Source: Anaerolineales bacterium
GTDB lineage: Bacteria; Chloroflexota; Anaerolineae; Anaerolineales; Villigracilaceae
DNA length: 25,961 bases
Assembly (NCBI GenBank): GCA_016928525.1
Contig: JAFGKO010000278.1
Coordinates: forward strand, 1-25,961
Direction of reading: 5' to 3'
In this document: positions 7,750 through 15,733 of the stretch, piece after piece
Numbering within the stretch: the first letter of the stretch is position 1
How the letters are laid out: each line of letters opens with the position of its first letter
Notes under the pieces: model-generated
The model's input: only the letters and a program-made list of their open reading frames with translations
Databases searched by the model: none
Told to the model about the DNA's origin: nothing
Position numbers and translations under genes: made by a program

Positions 7750-8328
7750 ATGTTCAAAAAATTGTATCGGATGTTGCGTCAACCGGACGAATTCTTTGAA
7801 GACATCAGGGGAGAAAGTGTACAGCAACCCTTTGTTTTCTTCCTCCAAGTGTCGGCGATAATCGCCCTGTTTACTCCTGTTGTAAACTACGTGGGCTGGC
7901 CAAGTTCTGATCACAGCGCAGCTTATCAAGCGCAAATCATGGCCTGGCAAATCACGGAAAAATACTTATTGCCAGCCCTGGGTGATTGGGCATATCTGAT
8001 CGAGGCATTTCTTATCCTAGGACTGTCTCTGGTTATGGTTTTGTTCATGACCGGATTTCTGCACCTGATCTTCCGACTCCTGGGTGGGAAAGGACCGATC
8101 TTGAATGCCTGGAAATCTGCCTGCTACGGCGCCGGGCCGTGCGCCCTGTTGGGTTGGATTCCCTATTGGGCTTTGTTCGTGGCAGTCTGGTCGTTATTGT
8201 TTCAATTCTATTACGGGCCCAAGACCCTCTACCGCATGAAGGAAGGCATGGCGCTTATCATCCTGGCCTGTATTGTAGGCGCGACCTTGCTGGAGCTCAT
8301 GACAAAGGGAACAACCGTTGGCTTCTGA
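7750..8328 (+). CDS. Yip1-like multi-pass membrane protein
   Basis: A 192-aa membrane protein with about five hydrophobic segments. It opens with MFKKLYRMLRQPDEFFEDIR, the typical beginning of bacterial Yip1-domain (DUF1282-like) proteins, in which a charged stretch and a Pro precede the first helix. A later segment (FLHLIFRLLGGKGPILNAWKSACYGAGPC) fits the same family. Function in bacteria is unknown. The longest open frame starts at 7621 inside the LVIVD gene, but AGGAGG at 7739-7744 points to ATG 7750. It follows LVIVD gene 1 by 10 bp, so the two are almost certainly co-transcribed. Confidence 0.82.
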   Translation: MFKKLYRMLRQPDEFFEDIRGESVQQPFVFFLQVSAIIALFTPVVNYVGWPSSDHSAAYQAQIMAWQITEKYLLPALGDWAYLIEAFLILGLSLVMVLFMTGFLHLIFRLLGGKGPILNAWKSACYGAGPCALLGWIPYWALFVAVWSLLFQFYYGPKTLYRMKEGMALIILACIVGATLLELMTKGTTVGF

Positions 8329-8351
8329 TATTACGAAAAGGAAGTGCAATT

Positions 8352-8735
8352 ATGTTACAGCGTATTTGGGATGTGACCTTCACCGTTTCCAACCTTGAAA
8401 AAGCTGTGGAGTTCTATGAAAACGTACTTGGTCTCTCGAAAAAATACCATTTTCCAAAGAACTATGCGGGATTCGATTGTGGGGGTGTAGAAATTGGATT
8501 GCTTCCCGGCACCCCCCAGAGATCCAGGGAGGAAATGCCGTGTGTTAACTTTCAGGTTGAAGACGTAGGTGAATCATTCAGAACCCTGTGCGGGCGAGGT
8601 GTTCACTTCATCAAAGAGCCACAGAATACGGCGTGGGGTGGACGTATTGCCCGCTTTACAGATCCGGATGGCAACATGCTGCAGTTGACGCAGATCGATT
8701 GGCGTAAATACTTTACGATCTGCGCGCAAGGGTGA
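8352..8735 (+). CDS. VOC (glyoxalase/bleomycin-resistance) superfamily protein
   Basis: A 127-aa single-domain VOC protein made of two beta-alpha-beta-beta-beta modules: DVTFTVSNLEKAVEFYENVLGL (about 7-28) and CVNFQVEDVGESFRTLCGRGVHF (about 64-86), closing with the typical RFTDPDGNMLQLTQ (101-114). The position that is often a metal-binding Glu (DPDGNxxE) is Gln 111, and no His is present at the usual first ligand site. It may therefore be a binding or resistance protein rather than a metal-dependent enzyme. ATG 8352 has AAAAGGAAG upstream and follows the Yip1-like gene by 23 bp. A longer open frame from 7986 only overlaps the Yip1 gene in another frame. Confidence 0.87.
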   Translation: MLQRIWDVTFTVSNLEKAVEFYENVLGLSKKYHFPKNYAGFDCGGVEIGLLPGTPQRSREEMPCVNFQVEDVGESFRTLCGRGVHFIKEPQNTAWGGRIARFTDPDGNMLQLTQIDWRKYFTICAQG

Positions 8736-8838
8736 TTCTCAGATTGATCCGTCTGGCCTGGAATTGAGTTAGCTTAATTCGTCCGTCTACCACAATCACA
8801 ACACTCTGCTCTCCGCTTTTGGAAAGGATGTGAGGATT

Positions 8839-9885
8839 ATGAAAAAGAAACAACAAAAACGCACTTTGATAATCCTGTTATCCGCGTTGTTGGTGGTAGT
8901 TCTGGGAGCTGTTTTATTTTATTTTGCTATACCCAAAGTGGGTTATTGCTTTGACACAGCGTTTGATGAAAACCGAGAGCGGCTTTATGTTACCGCAGGC
9001 TATCGCGGGCTTCATGTTTTCAGCATTACGCCACAAGGCAGAATTAAGCACCTCGCGACTTATTATGCCGGCGGGTATTATCGTTACCTGGGGATCATCG
9101 GTGATAGGGCCTATATTGCGAACAATGAAAAAGGTTTAGAGGTCGTAGATATCAGGCAGGCAGTGCCCAAGCCTGTATGGACCCAAAGTGGATCCAAGGG
9201 TTATGGAATACACATCGCCAACGATAGCGTCTATCTTGCCTCGAATGATCTTGGCCTTCAAATCTTTGACATCGCCAATCCGGACAAGCCTGTTCTGATC
9301 GGACATTTTCCAACTAACGGGAGGTTCTGGGATGTTTGGGTGCAAGGGACACTCGCCTTCCTGGCGGATCGTGACCTGGGATTGATCGTGGTTGATGTAT
9401 CTACGCCGACAGAGCTGCAACAGGTTGGTTCGCTCTCATGGGGCGAGGCACCGATGGCTGAAGTAATCGATGGCGCTGGTGATTATGTGTATATTGCAGC
9501 AGGTGCAGACGGATTGATCGTAGTTGATGTTTCTGATCCCACGCATCCCGAAACCGCATATCGATATGATCCTGGGCTTGATACTTATGGCGAAGGTGTC
9601 CTTGTTTGGGGAGACGTTCTGTATCTCTCAATGATTGATTCGTTGTCTCCTGAACAGAACGGTTTGCACATCTTTGACATACGGGAGCCCGCTCAACCGC
9701 GTCTGTTGAGCAAGTATCCGATCTCAGATGGTGTAGAGGATATTTCGCTGACGGGCACTCTGCTGGCGGTTGCCAATACGTATTCGGGTGTGGTTTTGTT
9801 TGACATTCAATCGAGGACCGCACCGACCCTGGTGGATATGTATCCTGGACGATTGGGGCGGTTCTTCACCCAGTTTACAAGATGA
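8839..9885 (+). CDS. LVIVD-repeat beta-propeller protein 2
   Basis: A 348-aa paralogue of the 6690-7739 product with the same plan: basic start (MKKKQQKR), one hydrophobic segment (about 9-33) and about six LVIVD repeats (RGLHVFSI, KGLEVVDIR, LGLQIFDIA, LGLIVVDVS, DGLIVVDVS, NGLHIFDIR, SGVVLFDIQ). Both copies share the GYRGLH/GIRGLH opening repeat, the YYxxGYYR element and the ANTYSGV stretch near the end, so they arose by duplication, now strongly diverged. The frame opens at GTG 8830, but AAAGGA (8823-8828) is 1 nt from it and 10 nt from ATG 8839. The gap of 103 bp before it is the largest within this block and may hold a promoter. Confidence 0.9.
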   Translation: MKKKQQKRTLIILLSALLVVVLGAVLFYFAIPKVGYCFDTAFDENRERLYVTAGYRGLHVFSITPQGRIKHLATYYAGGYYRYLGIIGDRAYIANNEKGLEVVDIRQAVPKPVWTQSGSKGYGIHIANDSVYLASNDLGLQIFDIANPDKPVLIGHFPTNGRFWDVWVQGTLAFLADRDLGLIVVDVSTPTELQQVGSLSWGEAPMAEVIDGAGDYVYIAAGADGLIVVDVSDPTHPETAYRYDPGLDTYGEGVLVWGDVLYLSMIDSLSPEQNGLHIFDIREPAQPRLLSKYPISDGVEDISLTGTLLAVANTYSGVVLFDIQSRTAPTLVDMYPGRLGRFFTQFTR

Positions 9886-9900
9886 TATCAGGAAACCAAG

Positions 9901-10869
9901 ATGAAATTAAAACACAACCCTTTCCCATTCATTTTTTCTCGGAGCGATGATGCAACTCAACTTGCCTGCCTCGATTTCTTTGAACAGGGAAACTCTCCGC
10001 GAGCTCACGCTTGCCTGTCAGCGTTGATGAAACAGCAGCGGCCTGATGGTGGATCTGCCAGTCAACTTGATCCCGCCCAGTGGGGCATGCAGGAAACGGT
10101 CAGGAATACGCTTCTTTTCCTGGAAGCCGAGGTGCCACTGGATGATCCGCATTTGCAAAACGCTGTGAAGTTCATTCTAGAACAGCAACGTGTGGATGGC
10201 GGCTGGTGCGAAAATCCCATGCTGAAGATACCACCAGAACAAACCTGGCTGAGCAACCAGCGGAGCGTAACCTGGCTCACCGCAAATGTCATCGATTTAC
10301 TTCGGCAATCAGGAATGACCACACGAAGAGAATATCAGACTGGCTTGGGTTGGCTCAGGAGCATCCAGAATTTAGATGGGAGTTGGCCCTCCGTTGTCCC
10401 GAATGAAAATGCACACCAGACCGCTCCTGGGGATCCAGATGCTACCGCTCAAATCACCTTTCTGATAGGTGAATTATCCGGAGAAGACGATCCCGGATAT
10501 CTCAAAGGCAAAGGGGTTTTTGAGCGTTATCTTGACAATTGTGCCCATGATGTGAAAAGAGGATATCTTATTCGGGCACCAGATAGAAAAAAAGAGGAGA
10601 TTGAGGTATATCACCTCACTCATTTGTTCCTATCCTCTTTACTCGACCCGCCGCGTCGCTTGTGCAGTGGCTATGATATCCATGATCGCAGAGTAAAACG
10701 GATGATGGAAGCACTCATTGACATTCAATGCCAGGATGGTGGCTGGTGCCCATTCTGGGCTCAGGAAAGTTCCCCGGTTTATTCCGTCTTGGCTTTGAAG
10801 GTTTTACTTTTGAGCGGGATGCTTGCACAAGCAAATCTGATCAAAGATATAAAATTATATACCTCCTGA
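9901..10869 (+). CDS. Half-size class II terpene-cyclase-like (prenyltransferase/squalene-oxidase repeat) protein
   Basis: A 322-aa soluble protein with alpha/alpha-barrel QW-type repeats: QQRPDGGS (45-52), QQRVDGGW (95-102), QNLDGSW (156-162) and QCQDGGW (276-282). This is the fold of squalene-hopene cyclases and protein prenyltransferase beta subunits, but it is about half the length of a complete squalene-hopene cyclase. D178-P-D180-A-T-A resembles the catalytic DXDD-T-A acid motif with the last Asp replaced. D180 would match the proton-donating Asp. Whether it is a cyclase or a non-catalytic repeat protein cannot be decided. It follows LVIVD gene 2 by 15 bp with AGGAAA upstream of ATG 9901. 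No polyprenyl synthase gene is near. Confidence 0.8.
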   Translation: MKLKHNPFPFIFSRSDDATQLACLDFFEQGNSPRAHACLSALMKQQRPDGGSASQLDPAQWGMQETVRNTLLFLEAEVPLDDPHLQNAVKFILEQQRVDGGWCENPMLKIPPEQTWLSNQRSVTWLTANVIDLLRQSGMTTRREYQTGLGWLRSIQNLDGSWPSVVPNENAHQTAPGDPDATAQITFLIGELSGEDDPGYLKGKGVFERYLDNCAHDVKRGYLIRAPDRKKEEIEVYHLTHLFLSSLLDPPRRLCSGYDIHDRRVKRMMEALIDIQCQDGGWCPFWAQESSPVYSVLALKVLLLSGMLAQANLIKDIKLYTS

Positions 10870-10894
10870 TCAGGATAGAAAGGGATGTGAAAAG

Positions 10895-11623
10895 ATGGAT
10901 GTAAAGCGAGATAAAGCAGTCAATGTCGCCGGGGGAATCTGTGCCATCCTGTGGCCGATCCTCTCCGAGTTGCTGTTCTATACCCTTTACCCGATTTTAG
11001 CCGGCAGTGCCAAGATTCCACCTGCCTCCAGCTTTGAAAGTTACCTCATTGGTGCAGCGGAATTGGGCCATAATCCTTCTATTTTAGCTCTGGAGTGGAG
11101 CAAGGTTGCTATGCCACTTCTTTTGCTCCCATTCCTGTTGGCCCTTTATCGATTCATGAGTCAAAGAGACCAACAAAACCTGGCGGTGATTGCTGTAGGT
11201 TTGGGTTTTGTGAGCATGGTTTTCACAATGCTTGGCAGCACCTTTAATTCTGTGGTCAATCACGCACTGGGCAATGGTTATGTAAGCGCCGGAAGTGATA
11301 CCGAGAGAGATATCATATTATCCACTGCGCGTGTGTTCTCTGCCTGGCATGGCGGGATCAACCAGACGGCCAGCCTCCTTTACCAGGGATGTGTAGGATT
11401 AATGAGTCTGGCTTTGCTCCGCAATCGCACCTGGCGATTCTTGGGCTGGCTGGGGCTGGTCGGCGCTTTGCTCGCGATCCCCGCCAAGATCCCCCTCGGT
11501 TGGCAGGTGCCAACGAATTTTATCTGGACCGGCATAGCCTATTTCTTTTGGCCCGTTGGACTTGGAATCGGTTTAATCAAGGCTGGCAGGTGCGTAAACT
11601 CAGAAAGGAGTAAGAATGGGTAG
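10895..11623 (+). CDS. Multi-pass membrane protein, DUF4386-like
   Basis: A 242-aa protein with about six hydrophobic segments (roughly 9-35, 65-85, 95-118, 150-172, 178-198 and 205-230). The overall plan, with an AGGICAILWPI-like first helix and a central loop rich in N, G and S, resembles the DUF4386 family of bacterial membrane proteins. That assignment is weak. No catalytic motif is seen. ATG 10895 is preceded by AAAGGGA and lies 25 bp after the cyclase-like gene. Its last 8 bp overlap the start of the SDR gene, so the two are probably translated together. Confidence 0.75.
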   Translation: MDVKRDKAVNVAGGICAILWPILSELLFYTLYPILAGSAKIPPASSFESYLIGAAELGHNPSILALEWSKVAMPLLLLPFLLALYRFMSQRDQQNLAVIAVGLGFVSMVFTMLGSTFNSVVNHALGNGYVSAGSDTERDIILSTARVFSAWHGGINQTASLLYQGCVGLMSLALLRNRTWRFLGWLGLVGALLAIPAKIPLGWQVPTNFIWTGIAYFFWPVGLGIGLIKAGRCVNSERSKNG

Positions 11624-12362
11624 GATGCTGAGACTTGAGGGTAGAGTCGCGATTGTCACAGGCGCCAGCCGTGGAATCGGGCGGGCAATTGCCCTGGCTT
11701 TTGCTCGGGATGGCGTTGACGTGATCGTAAATTACTGTCAGTCCAGGGACCAGGCAGAGGGGGTTGTGAAGGGAATCGAGTTTCTGGGGAGGCAAGCCTT
11801 TGCCATAAAGGCAGATGTGTCCCAGCTTGAAGAAGTCGTGAGTATGGTTTCCCAGTCGCTTAAAAAATTCGGGAAAGTCGACATACTGGTGAACAATGCA
11901 GGCATCATCTTACCTTTTCAATTTACGGAACCTTATTATGTGAACTGGCAACGTATGGTGGATGTAAATATCAAGGGAATACTTCATTGTTCACGAGCAA
12001 TTGCTGAAGTGATGCACAACCAGGGCGGTGGAAAGATCATCAACATCACCGTGCAGGAAACTCACGGCAGTCTTGATTACATTATGACCAAAGCCGCAGG
12101 CAATGTGTTGACCAGAGGATTAGCTCGTGAACTTGCCCCGCTAATCCTGGTGAACGCTATCGCACCTGGATATATTGATACTGGTTATATTTCCGGTTTT
12201 TCACTCAAGGAGCAAGCCCATCTTAAAGAGCACATCTTGCTAAAACGGTGGGGACAACCTGAGGACGTGGCGAAGGTTGCCTTATTTCTGGCATCGGATG
12301 ATGCTAATTGGATAACGGGAACAACGATTCTGGTTGACGGTGGTGAGCACTTGATTTCGTGA
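11616..12362 (+). CDS. SDR-family NAD(P)-dependent oxidoreductase
   Basis: A 248-aa classical short-chain dehydrogenase/reductase. It has the Rossmann motif TGASRGIG (about 15-22), NNAG (about 92-95), the YxxxK pair in DYIMTKAAG, the APGYIDT loop and the C-terminal GTTILVDGG. These make it similar to FabG-like 3-oxoacyl reductases and sugar or steroid dehydrogenases. The catalytic Ser normally 13 residues before the Tyr is not there: the stretch reads INITVQETHGSLDY, with Thr and Val in place of the usual Ser-Ser and a loop about three residues short. One residue also seems missing in the LAPLILVNAIAPG region. Activity may be altered. AAGGAG lies 5 nt before ATG 11616. It overlaps the previous gene by 8 bp and is followed by a 148-bp gap. 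Confidence 0.93.
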   Translation: MGRMLRLEGRVAIVTGASRGIGRAIALAFARDGVDVIVNYCQSRDQAEGVVKGIEFLGRQAFAIKADVSQLEEVVSMVSQSLKKFGKVDILVNNAGIILPFQFTEPYYVNWQRMVDVNIKGILHCSRAIAEVMHNQGGGKIINITVQETHGSLDYIMTKAAGNVLTRGLARELAPLILVNAIAPGYIDTGYISGFSLKEQAHLKEHILLKRWGQPEDVAKVALFLASDDANWITGTTILVDGGEHLIS

Positions 12363-12510
12363 AACCTAGACCAGGAACAGCATACGAATGCTTATTTACG
12401 TGTTTCCACGAATGTGCATCTTAGCCGGCTTATCGAATTTTTCACAATAAATGCATAATCAGGCTGCGGACTGTAATGGCGATAGATTTTTTGTTGAAAA
12501 GGAGTTTTCC

Positions 12511-13152
12511 ATGGACGATAAAAACTTACATAATAAGCATTTGATTCTGTATGCAGCTATTCCGATATTTATTTTTCTCTTGAGCACAGTGATCTACTCT
12601 GCTCCTTTCTTCTTTTTGCTAGCACCGTTTCTACTCGTTTATCTTGTTGAGAGACGAAAGGTTGCCTCGCTGGGGTTCGTATTCGAAAAGAAGAAGGTTA
12701 AAACATATATTTCGATCACGGTTTTTGGTTTTTTTCTCCAAATGCTCTTCTACAATGTAGAAATTTATCTCAAGAAAGCAATCGGCCATGAAATAATCCA
12801 GCTTGAACTCTCTCCGAATTTATGGCATGAGTTCATTGCACAGCTCTGGCTGGTTGCTATCCCTGAGGAAGTATTCTACCGAGGTTATCTAATGACAAGA
12901 CTCGGCCAGTGGCTAGGGGATCGAGCGGGGTTGATCATAAGTAGTTTATGTTTTGGCTTGACCCACACGATCTCCCGCCTGAAGTATTACGGCCTGGATA
13001 TCGGAAGTGCGATACTAATCGGGTTAGGTGCATTGATTGGTGGTTTGATATTTGCCTGGCAATTTCAAAAAACAAAGAGCATCTATCCATCAATGATTAC
13101 ACACATTGCTCAGAACTTATTCGGTTCGGGCTTGCTTGGATTGTTTGTTTAG
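12511..13152 (+). CDS. CPBP-family intramembrane metalloprotease 1
   Basis: A 213-aa multi-pass membrane protein of the CPBP (CAAX protease/Abi/bacteriocin-processing) family. All three motifs are intact: E119-E120-V-F-Y-R124, F148-x-x-x-H152 (FGLTH) and H198-I-A-Q-N202. Members of this family cut prenylated or signal-like peptides in the membrane or give bacteriocin immunity, and the target here is unknown. AAAAGGAG lies 6 nt before ATG 12511. The open frame from 12451 has no such site. The gene and its upstream 148 bp look more A+T-rich than the SDR and exporter genes. The upstream gap contains CATAAT (12454-12459), a possible -10 element without a good -35. Confidence 0.92.
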   Translation: MDDKNLHNKHLILYAAIPIFIFLLSTVIYSAPFFFLLAPFLLVYLVERRKVASLGFVFEKKKVKTYISITVFGFFLQMLFYNVEIYLKKAIGHEIIQLELSPNLWHEFIAQLWLVAIPEEVFYRGYLMTRLGQWLGDRAGLIISSLCFGLTHTISRLKYYGLDIGSAILIGLGALIGGLIFAWQFQKTKSIYPSMITHIAQNLFGSGLLGLFV

Positions 13153-13197
13153 TAGTGAGCCGATCATACCCATCCAATGTTTGGTAGGGCAATCTTT

Positions 13198-13659
13198 ATG
13201 GAAAGAAAAGAGTTACTCATTGGTAATATCAAAGTGGTTCTTGATGATGTCCAAGCTATTGAACATTTGGACGCGGTTGTGGTAGTGCTCTTTTCCAACG
13301 GTAAACTTGTGATGGTGAGGAATCGAGAGAGGGCTTGGGAATTCCCGGGCGGGCGGCATCAGGGTAATGAAACGTACCAAGAAACAGCGGCTCGGGAAAT
13401 CTTGGAGGAGGCTGGTGCAAAAACAGAAGAAGTCATGTTATTGGGTACCTACACCGATCCAGAAAACCGCCTCACCATAATCACCTGCGCCGAAACAGCT
13501 TCACTTGGAACTCCGCTAAAGTTAGATGAAATCGCTGAGGTTGGTTTCTTCGAGACCCTCCCTGATGAGCTTTCCTTCGGAGATGGACGGGAGGAATTGT
13601 TTGTGAATCATGCCAGAGAAACTAGATCTATGCATATTTCAAGAAAGGAAACGATATGA
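13198..13659 (+). CDS. Nudix hydrolase
   Basis: A 153-aa single-domain Nudix pyrophosphohydrolase. The full Nudix box GX5EX7REUXEEXGU is present as G52...E58...R66-E-I-L-E70-E71-A-G73-A, so the metal-binding glutamates are intact. The preceding AWEFPGG is also typical. Family members hydrolyse nucleoside diphosphates linked to another moiety, and substrate cannot be predicted from the box. The first ATG (13177) lacks a ribosome binding site. ATG 13198 has TAGGG 9 nt upstream, so it is preferred. It lies 45 bp after CPBP 1. Confidence 0.92.
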   Translation: MERKELLIGNIKVVLDDVQAIEHLDAVVVVLFSNGKLVMVRNRERAWEFPGGRHQGNETYQETAAREILEEAGAKTEEVMLLGTYTDPENRLTIITCAETASLGTPLKLDEIAEVGFFETLPDELSFGDGREELFVNHARETRSMHISRKETI

Positions 13660-13764
13660 TCAATATTCACTCTCGCACGCCAGATAGTATCCAGGCGCCC
13701 ATCTCTCACACGCGAAGGTACCTCCTTTAGGCCTGGCCTTCATGGTTATGAAGATTTCAAGTTC

Positions 13765-14268
13765 ATGCAAATGGTAAACCTTGATGTAACTTTCGCAACT
13801 TTGAACGAACGGCAACAATTGCTCGAATGGTTTCAGCATTATGAGAACAAAACAGCTATTGAAAAAAGAGTCGATTGTTTCCTTTCTCATGGTTTTACTG
13901 TTATCGCAAAGGATAAAGCCAAGATTGTGGGAGTCTTGCAGTGGTACGTGAAGGAGGATCCCAGATCTGGCATGGCTGAGTTTGAAGAAGTGTACGTGCT
14001 AAAGGATTACCGTGGAAAAGGGATAGCCTCGGCTTTAGTGCAATTCGCAATACGATCGGTGAAAGAATATTTCCTATCCTTGCAAATGCAGCCACGTTGC
14101 ATATTTCTTTTTACCAGCCGCACCGAGAAAGCGGCCAGGGCATTATTTGAAAAGTACGGTTTTGAGAAGGTGGTGGATGTGGATAGTCTTTTTAGTGATG
14201 ATGACGCTGAGTCCCTCTACATGTTGAGATTATCACTTGAAGAGAGACTGAGCGGTGTGGATGTTTGA
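13765..14268 (+). CDS. GNAT-family N-acetyltransferase 1
   Basis: A 167-aa GNAT protein. The acetyl-CoA-binding motif A is clear: EEVYVLKDYRGKGIASALV (74-92), with the R83-G-K-G-I-A pyrophosphate loop, preceded by strands VIAKDKAKIVGVLQWYV. Motif B follows as RTEKAARALFEKYGFEKV (near 120-137). The acceptor is unknown. Upstream of ATG 13765 there is only a weak GAAG, and ATG 13771 is an equally possible start. The 105-bp gap after the Nudix gene shows nothing recognisable. The gene runs 15 bp ahead of the pyruvate-kinase-C-like gene. Confidence 0.88.
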   Translation: MQMVNLDVTFATLNERQQLLEWFQHYENKTAIEKRVDCFLSHGFTVIAKDKAKIVGVLQWYVKEDPRSGMAEFEEVYVLKDYRGKGIASALVQFAIRSVKEYFLSLQMQPRCIFLFTSRTEKAARALFEKYGFEKVVDVDSLFSDDDAESLYMLRLSLEERLSGVDV

Positions 14269-14283
14269 CAGAGGAGGTTCAGG

Positions 14284-14949
14284 ATGAAGGATGTGATCAG
14301 AAACATAACTTATTTTCCCTACTGCGGTGAGGTCAACACACAATATGTTCTGCAACTGGCGCGGGAAAGGGCGGATGAACTTGGTATTGGGAAAGTAGTG
14401 ATTGCCTCAGAAACGGGACGGAGCGCGCTGAAAGCTCTGGAAATCTTTCGTGGTTCGGATGCGCAACTGATTGTGGTCACTCACTATCCAGCAACAACTA
14501 TCGGACCCAAAGGTCGGATTCCCATCGGATTGAAACGTTCCGAATACGCATCAAGGTTGGAAACGCTGCTGGAAAACAACGTCAAGATCGTTCAGGGTAC
14601 CCGCCCCCTCGCGCCGCCATCACGCTCGATCCAATGGAATGCTCCGACTCCTGAAGGGATGATGGACAAGACGCTTGAGATATTCGGCGCGGGGACCAAG
14701 ATCGCCATTGAAGCATCCATTATGGCTACAGACGCTGGTGAGGTGGAGGAAGGTGAAGAAATAGTTTCCTGTGCCGGCACCTTCAAAGGTCTGGACACGG
14801 CTTTGATAGCCAGGGCAACCTACAGTATGAATTTTTTCAAGGAGTTTGAAATCCACGAGATCATTGCCAGGCCGCGCTGCCGCGTCCGAAAATTGCCCGA
14901 GTATGAATTCGAGAACTGGAAGGGCGATGTAGAACAATATTATGGCTGA
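14284..14949 (+). CDS. Pyruvate kinase C-terminal-domain-like protein (COG1751 type)
   Basis: A 221-aa stand-alone protein resembling the pyruvate kinase alpha/beta C-terminal domain, as in COG1751. Readable features are ARERADELGIGKVVIASETGRSALKALE (about 26-53), the LIVVTHYPA strand and the C-terminal CAGTFKGLDTALIARATYSMNFF. The catalytic barrel of pyruvate kinase is absent, so it is not a pyruvate kinase. Function of the family is unknown, although ligand or nucleotide sensing has been suggested by the fold. GAGGAGG sits 7 nt before ATG 14284. Its 3' end overlaps the methyltransferase start by 8 bp, the first of two overlaps that tie three genes together. Confidence 0.85.
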   Translation: MKDVIRNITYFPYCGEVNTQYVLQLARERADELGIGKVVIASETGRSALKALEIFRGSDAQLIVVTHYPATTIGPKGRIPIGLKRSEYASRLETLLENNVKIVQGTRPLAPPSRSIQWNAPTPEGMMDKTLEIFGAGTKIAIEASIMATDAGEVEEGEEIVSCAGTFKGLDTALIARATYSMNFFKEFEIHEIIARPRCRVRKLPEYEFENWKGDVEQYYG

Positions 14950-15733
14950 TATGGAAAATCAGATTCTGACTCGCGAACAGGCTTTACGCGCCTGGTTCAC
15001 CCAGAATGCGAACCCTGTGTTGGCCCAGATTGATGGGTTGGATATTGGATGGGGAGGTGTACAGCGCTGGGCTACAGCGCACATGCCAAACTTGGGTGAT
15101 GGATTGCACCTGGATCTTGCCTGCGGCTACGGTACCTTTCTGGCGCAATTGGGTTGGCGTTTTCCAACTATCCGGCTTGTAGGCCTGAATATTGATTTTT
15201 CCGGCCCCCATGCTTCCGCCCGACCTTTGTTGACGGAGGCTGGCGTGGGTGTCATCCTTGTGCAGGCCGATGCCCGCCGGATGCCTTTTGGTCAAGACTC
15301 CTTCGATTCGGCAAGTTGCTTTTTAGGATTACAGGATATTGGGATCGGATTCGGTGAGCGGGGCATCCGAGAAGCAGTAATAGAGGCAATACGGGCACTT
15401 CGTCCGGGTGGAATACTGGTATTGATCGACGAGTACCCGTTTGACCGCTTCGATGAATTTCTCAACGGATTACCGACAACAGTGATCGATCAAGGCGAAA
15501 GGCGTTTGGATATCCACTGGGAGCGGGATGTAGCAATGACCGCAATCCGTCTATATGCTGAGGGCTGGGTTGCACAAATGCGTCTTCTCGAGGATGACAC
15601 TGAAATCCACGGGAGGGTAATTCGCGATACTTTAGCCAGAATGGAAGCGGATGTCGAGTCACAAATCTCCAAACAGGGATACTATGTACCATTCGGACCA
15701 ATGCGTATGGTGATCTGTCGAAAGGAAGTATGA
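14942..15733 (+). CDS. Class I SAM-dependent methyltransferase
   Basis: A 263-aa Rossmann-fold methyltransferase. Motif I is LDLACGYGT (57-65), the acidic strand-2 end is GLNID (81-85), motif II/III is QADARRMPF (108-116) and the post-motif is LRPGGILVLIDEYP (153-166). The substrate is not apparent. ATG 14942 overlaps the previous gene by 8 bp, and in-frame ATG 14951 is an alternative. Neither has a strong ribosome binding site, consistent with translational coupling. Its stop overlaps the start of the radical SAM gene. Confidence 0.92.
   Translation: MADMENQILTREQALRAWFTQNANPVLAQIDGLDIGWGGVQRWATAHMPNLGDGLHLDLACGYGTFLAQLGWRFPTIRLVGLNIDFSGPHASARPLLTEAGVGVILVQADARRMPFGQDSFDSASCFLGLQDIGIGFGERGIREAVIEAIRALRPGGILVLIDEYPFDRFDEFLNGLPTTVIDQGERRLDIHWERDVAMTAIRLYAEGWVAQMRLLEDDTEIHGRVIRDTLARMEADVESQISKQGYYVPFGPMRMVICRKEV

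Noticed and set aside
7986..8351. N-terminal extension of the VOC gene back to 7986
   Set aside because: The stretch overlaps the Yip1-like gene in another frame, and the good ribosome binding site is at ATG 8352.
14284..14949. Pyruvate kinase
   Set aside because: Only the C-terminal-like domain is present. The catalytic barrel with its substrate and metal sites is missing.
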